A DNA stretch of 5,918 nucleotides from Chloroflexota bacterium (lineage in GTDB: Bacteria; Chloroflexota; Limnocylindria; QHBO01), in NCBI GenBank assembly GCA_019348395.1, contig JAHWJN010000085.1:1-5918 (forward strand), given 5' to 3'. This document shows positions 5,253 through 5,918 of the stretch, one piece after another (within the stretch, counting starts at the first letter, position 1; each line of letters starts with the position of its first letter). The translations under genes were made by a program, and so were the position numbers. The notes below the pieces were generated by a model, which had not been told where the DNA came from, searched no databases, and saw only the letters and a program-made list of their open reading frames with translations.

Positions 5253-5918
5253 CCGCGGAGTGCCGGGGCTCGGGATCCCCGGCGGGACGAATCATCGGAG
5301 AGCCCCAGTCGCGACGATGGCGGTACCAGAGCCAGGCGCCGGCCAGGAGTGCTCCGATGACGCCGACCCACATCGCGGTCGGGATCCCCAGGATCTCCCA
5401 GTTGTTGACCCGATACGTCTCGAGTGCGGTGCGGACGAGGCCGTACCAGATGACGTACATCAGCGCGGCGTCGCCGGCGAAGAGCCGGGGACCCCATCGG
5501 CGCATGACGAACAGGATGACGAGCATCCCGACCAGGTTCAGCGCCATCTCGTAGGCGAAGAGCGGGACGAAGGTGGTCGACTCGACCGGGTAGGTCACCG
5601 CGTCCCATGGCGTGCCGGCCCGATTCTCCGCGGCGATCTGCACGCCCCACGGCAGGCAGGGCGGGAAGTCGGTGCCGCACAGCGAGGTCGGCGGGCCGTA
5701 CAGCTCCTGGTTCACGAAGTTGCCGAGGCGGCCAATGACCTGGCCCATCAGCAGCGATGGGGCGAAGATGTCCATCCAGCGCGCGGGGTGGAGTCCCTTC
5801 GAGCGCGCGTAGAGGACGATGCCGAGCGCGCCCCCGGCCACCGCGCCGGGAATGCCGATGCCGCCGTTCCAGATCTGCGGGATCTCGACCGGGTTGGCCG
5901 AGTAGTAGTCCCACAGGT
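5212..5918 (-). CDS. lgt: Prolipoprotein diacylglyceryl transferase (5' end beyond window)
   Basis: The last 234 residues of Lgt, which moves a diacylglyceryl group from phosphatidylglycerol to the lipobox Cys of prolipoproteins at the cytoplasmic membrane. The signature GRLGNFVNQELYG matches the family pattern and includes the conserved Arg and Asn equivalent to E. coli Arg143/Asn146. GGIGIPGAVAGG is the conserved loop before it; Pro stands where E. coli has the functional His103, a substitution I believe occurs in Gram-positive-type enzymes. Several hydrophobic membrane segments follow (for example PLFAYEMALNLVGMLVILFV and a last one near TAMWVGVIGALLAGAWLWY), then a charged cytoplasmic tail of about 40 residues. 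The frame stays open to the right edge, so the true start and the first membrane segments are missing. The tail overlaps the head of the synthase gene. Confidence 0.93.
   Translation of the reverse strand, partial: LWDYYSANPVEIPQIWNGGIGIPGAVAGGALGIVLYARSKGLHPARWMDIFAPSLLMGQVIGRLGNFVNQELYGPPTSLCGTDFPPCLPWGVQIAAENRAGTPWDAVTYPVESTTFVPLFAYEMALNLVGMLVILFVMRRWGPRLFAGDAALMYVIWYGLVRTALETYRVNNWEILGIPTAMWVGVIGALLAGAWLWYRHRRDWGSPMIRPAGDPEPRHSADARGEARPEASPG

Noticed and set aside
4554..5360. 268-aa plus-strand frame opposite the synthase and lgt
   Set aside because: It is antisense to two recognised genes, has no motif of its own, and is explained by codon bias on the other strand.
5186..5914. 242-aa minus-strand frame overlapping lgt in another phase
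   Set aside because: The lgt frame contains the family signature and membrane segments; this frame is Arg-rich with none.

Overview
The window is a stretch of high-GC bacterial chromosome (GC-rich third codon positions throughout). The mix of a LAL-type LuxR regulator, a DUF4242 (SCO4226-like) protein, an actinobacterial-style cystathionine beta-synthase and Lgt fits Actinomycetota or a high-GC Chloroflexota lineage. This placement is inferred from protein style only; no rRNA or other phylogenetic marker is present.

Layout, left to right. (1) At 1-233 on the minus strand lies the N-terminus of a methylmalonate-semialdehyde dehydrogenase-like gene, cut by the window edge. (2) A divergent leader (234-361) carries an inverted repeat close to the mmsA start. 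(3) Two very small, lysine-free, strongly acidic proteins (362-538 and 535-687, plus strand) overlap by 4 nt; they look co-translated and match no family I recognise. (4) A 142-bp gap holds a short GC-rich hairpin. (5) A large LAL-type AAA ATPase/LuxR regulator follows (830-3430, plus). (6) An 82-bp spacer contains two stem-loops. The second is a perfect 9-bp inverted repeat that buries the very strong Shine-Dalgarno sequence of the next gene. (7) Next come a small DUF4242 protein (3513-3764) and a short secreted, histidine-containing protein of unknown function (3792-4109), 27 bp apart. (8) A strong GC-rich stem-loop (4116-4149) separates these from the convergent minus-strand pair. (9) A cystathionine beta-synthase/cysteine synthase-family enzyme without Bateman domains (4164-5252) and lgt, prolipoprotein diacylglyceryl transferase (5212 to the right edge, 5' end missing), occupy the rest. 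The two overlap and are probably co-transcribed, lgt first. No gene-free stretch exceeds 300 bases.

How the parts may work together: the regulator, DUF4242 gene and secreted gene lie head-to-tail and could form one transcription unit. The hairpin over the DUF4242 ribosome binding site would let the small genes be controlled separately at translation. The other genes are ordinary metabolism (amino-acid catabolism, sulfur amino-acid synthesis) and lipoprotein processing. The most unusual signals are the ribosome-binding-site hairpin with its small-gene pair, and the coupled acidic mini-proteins.
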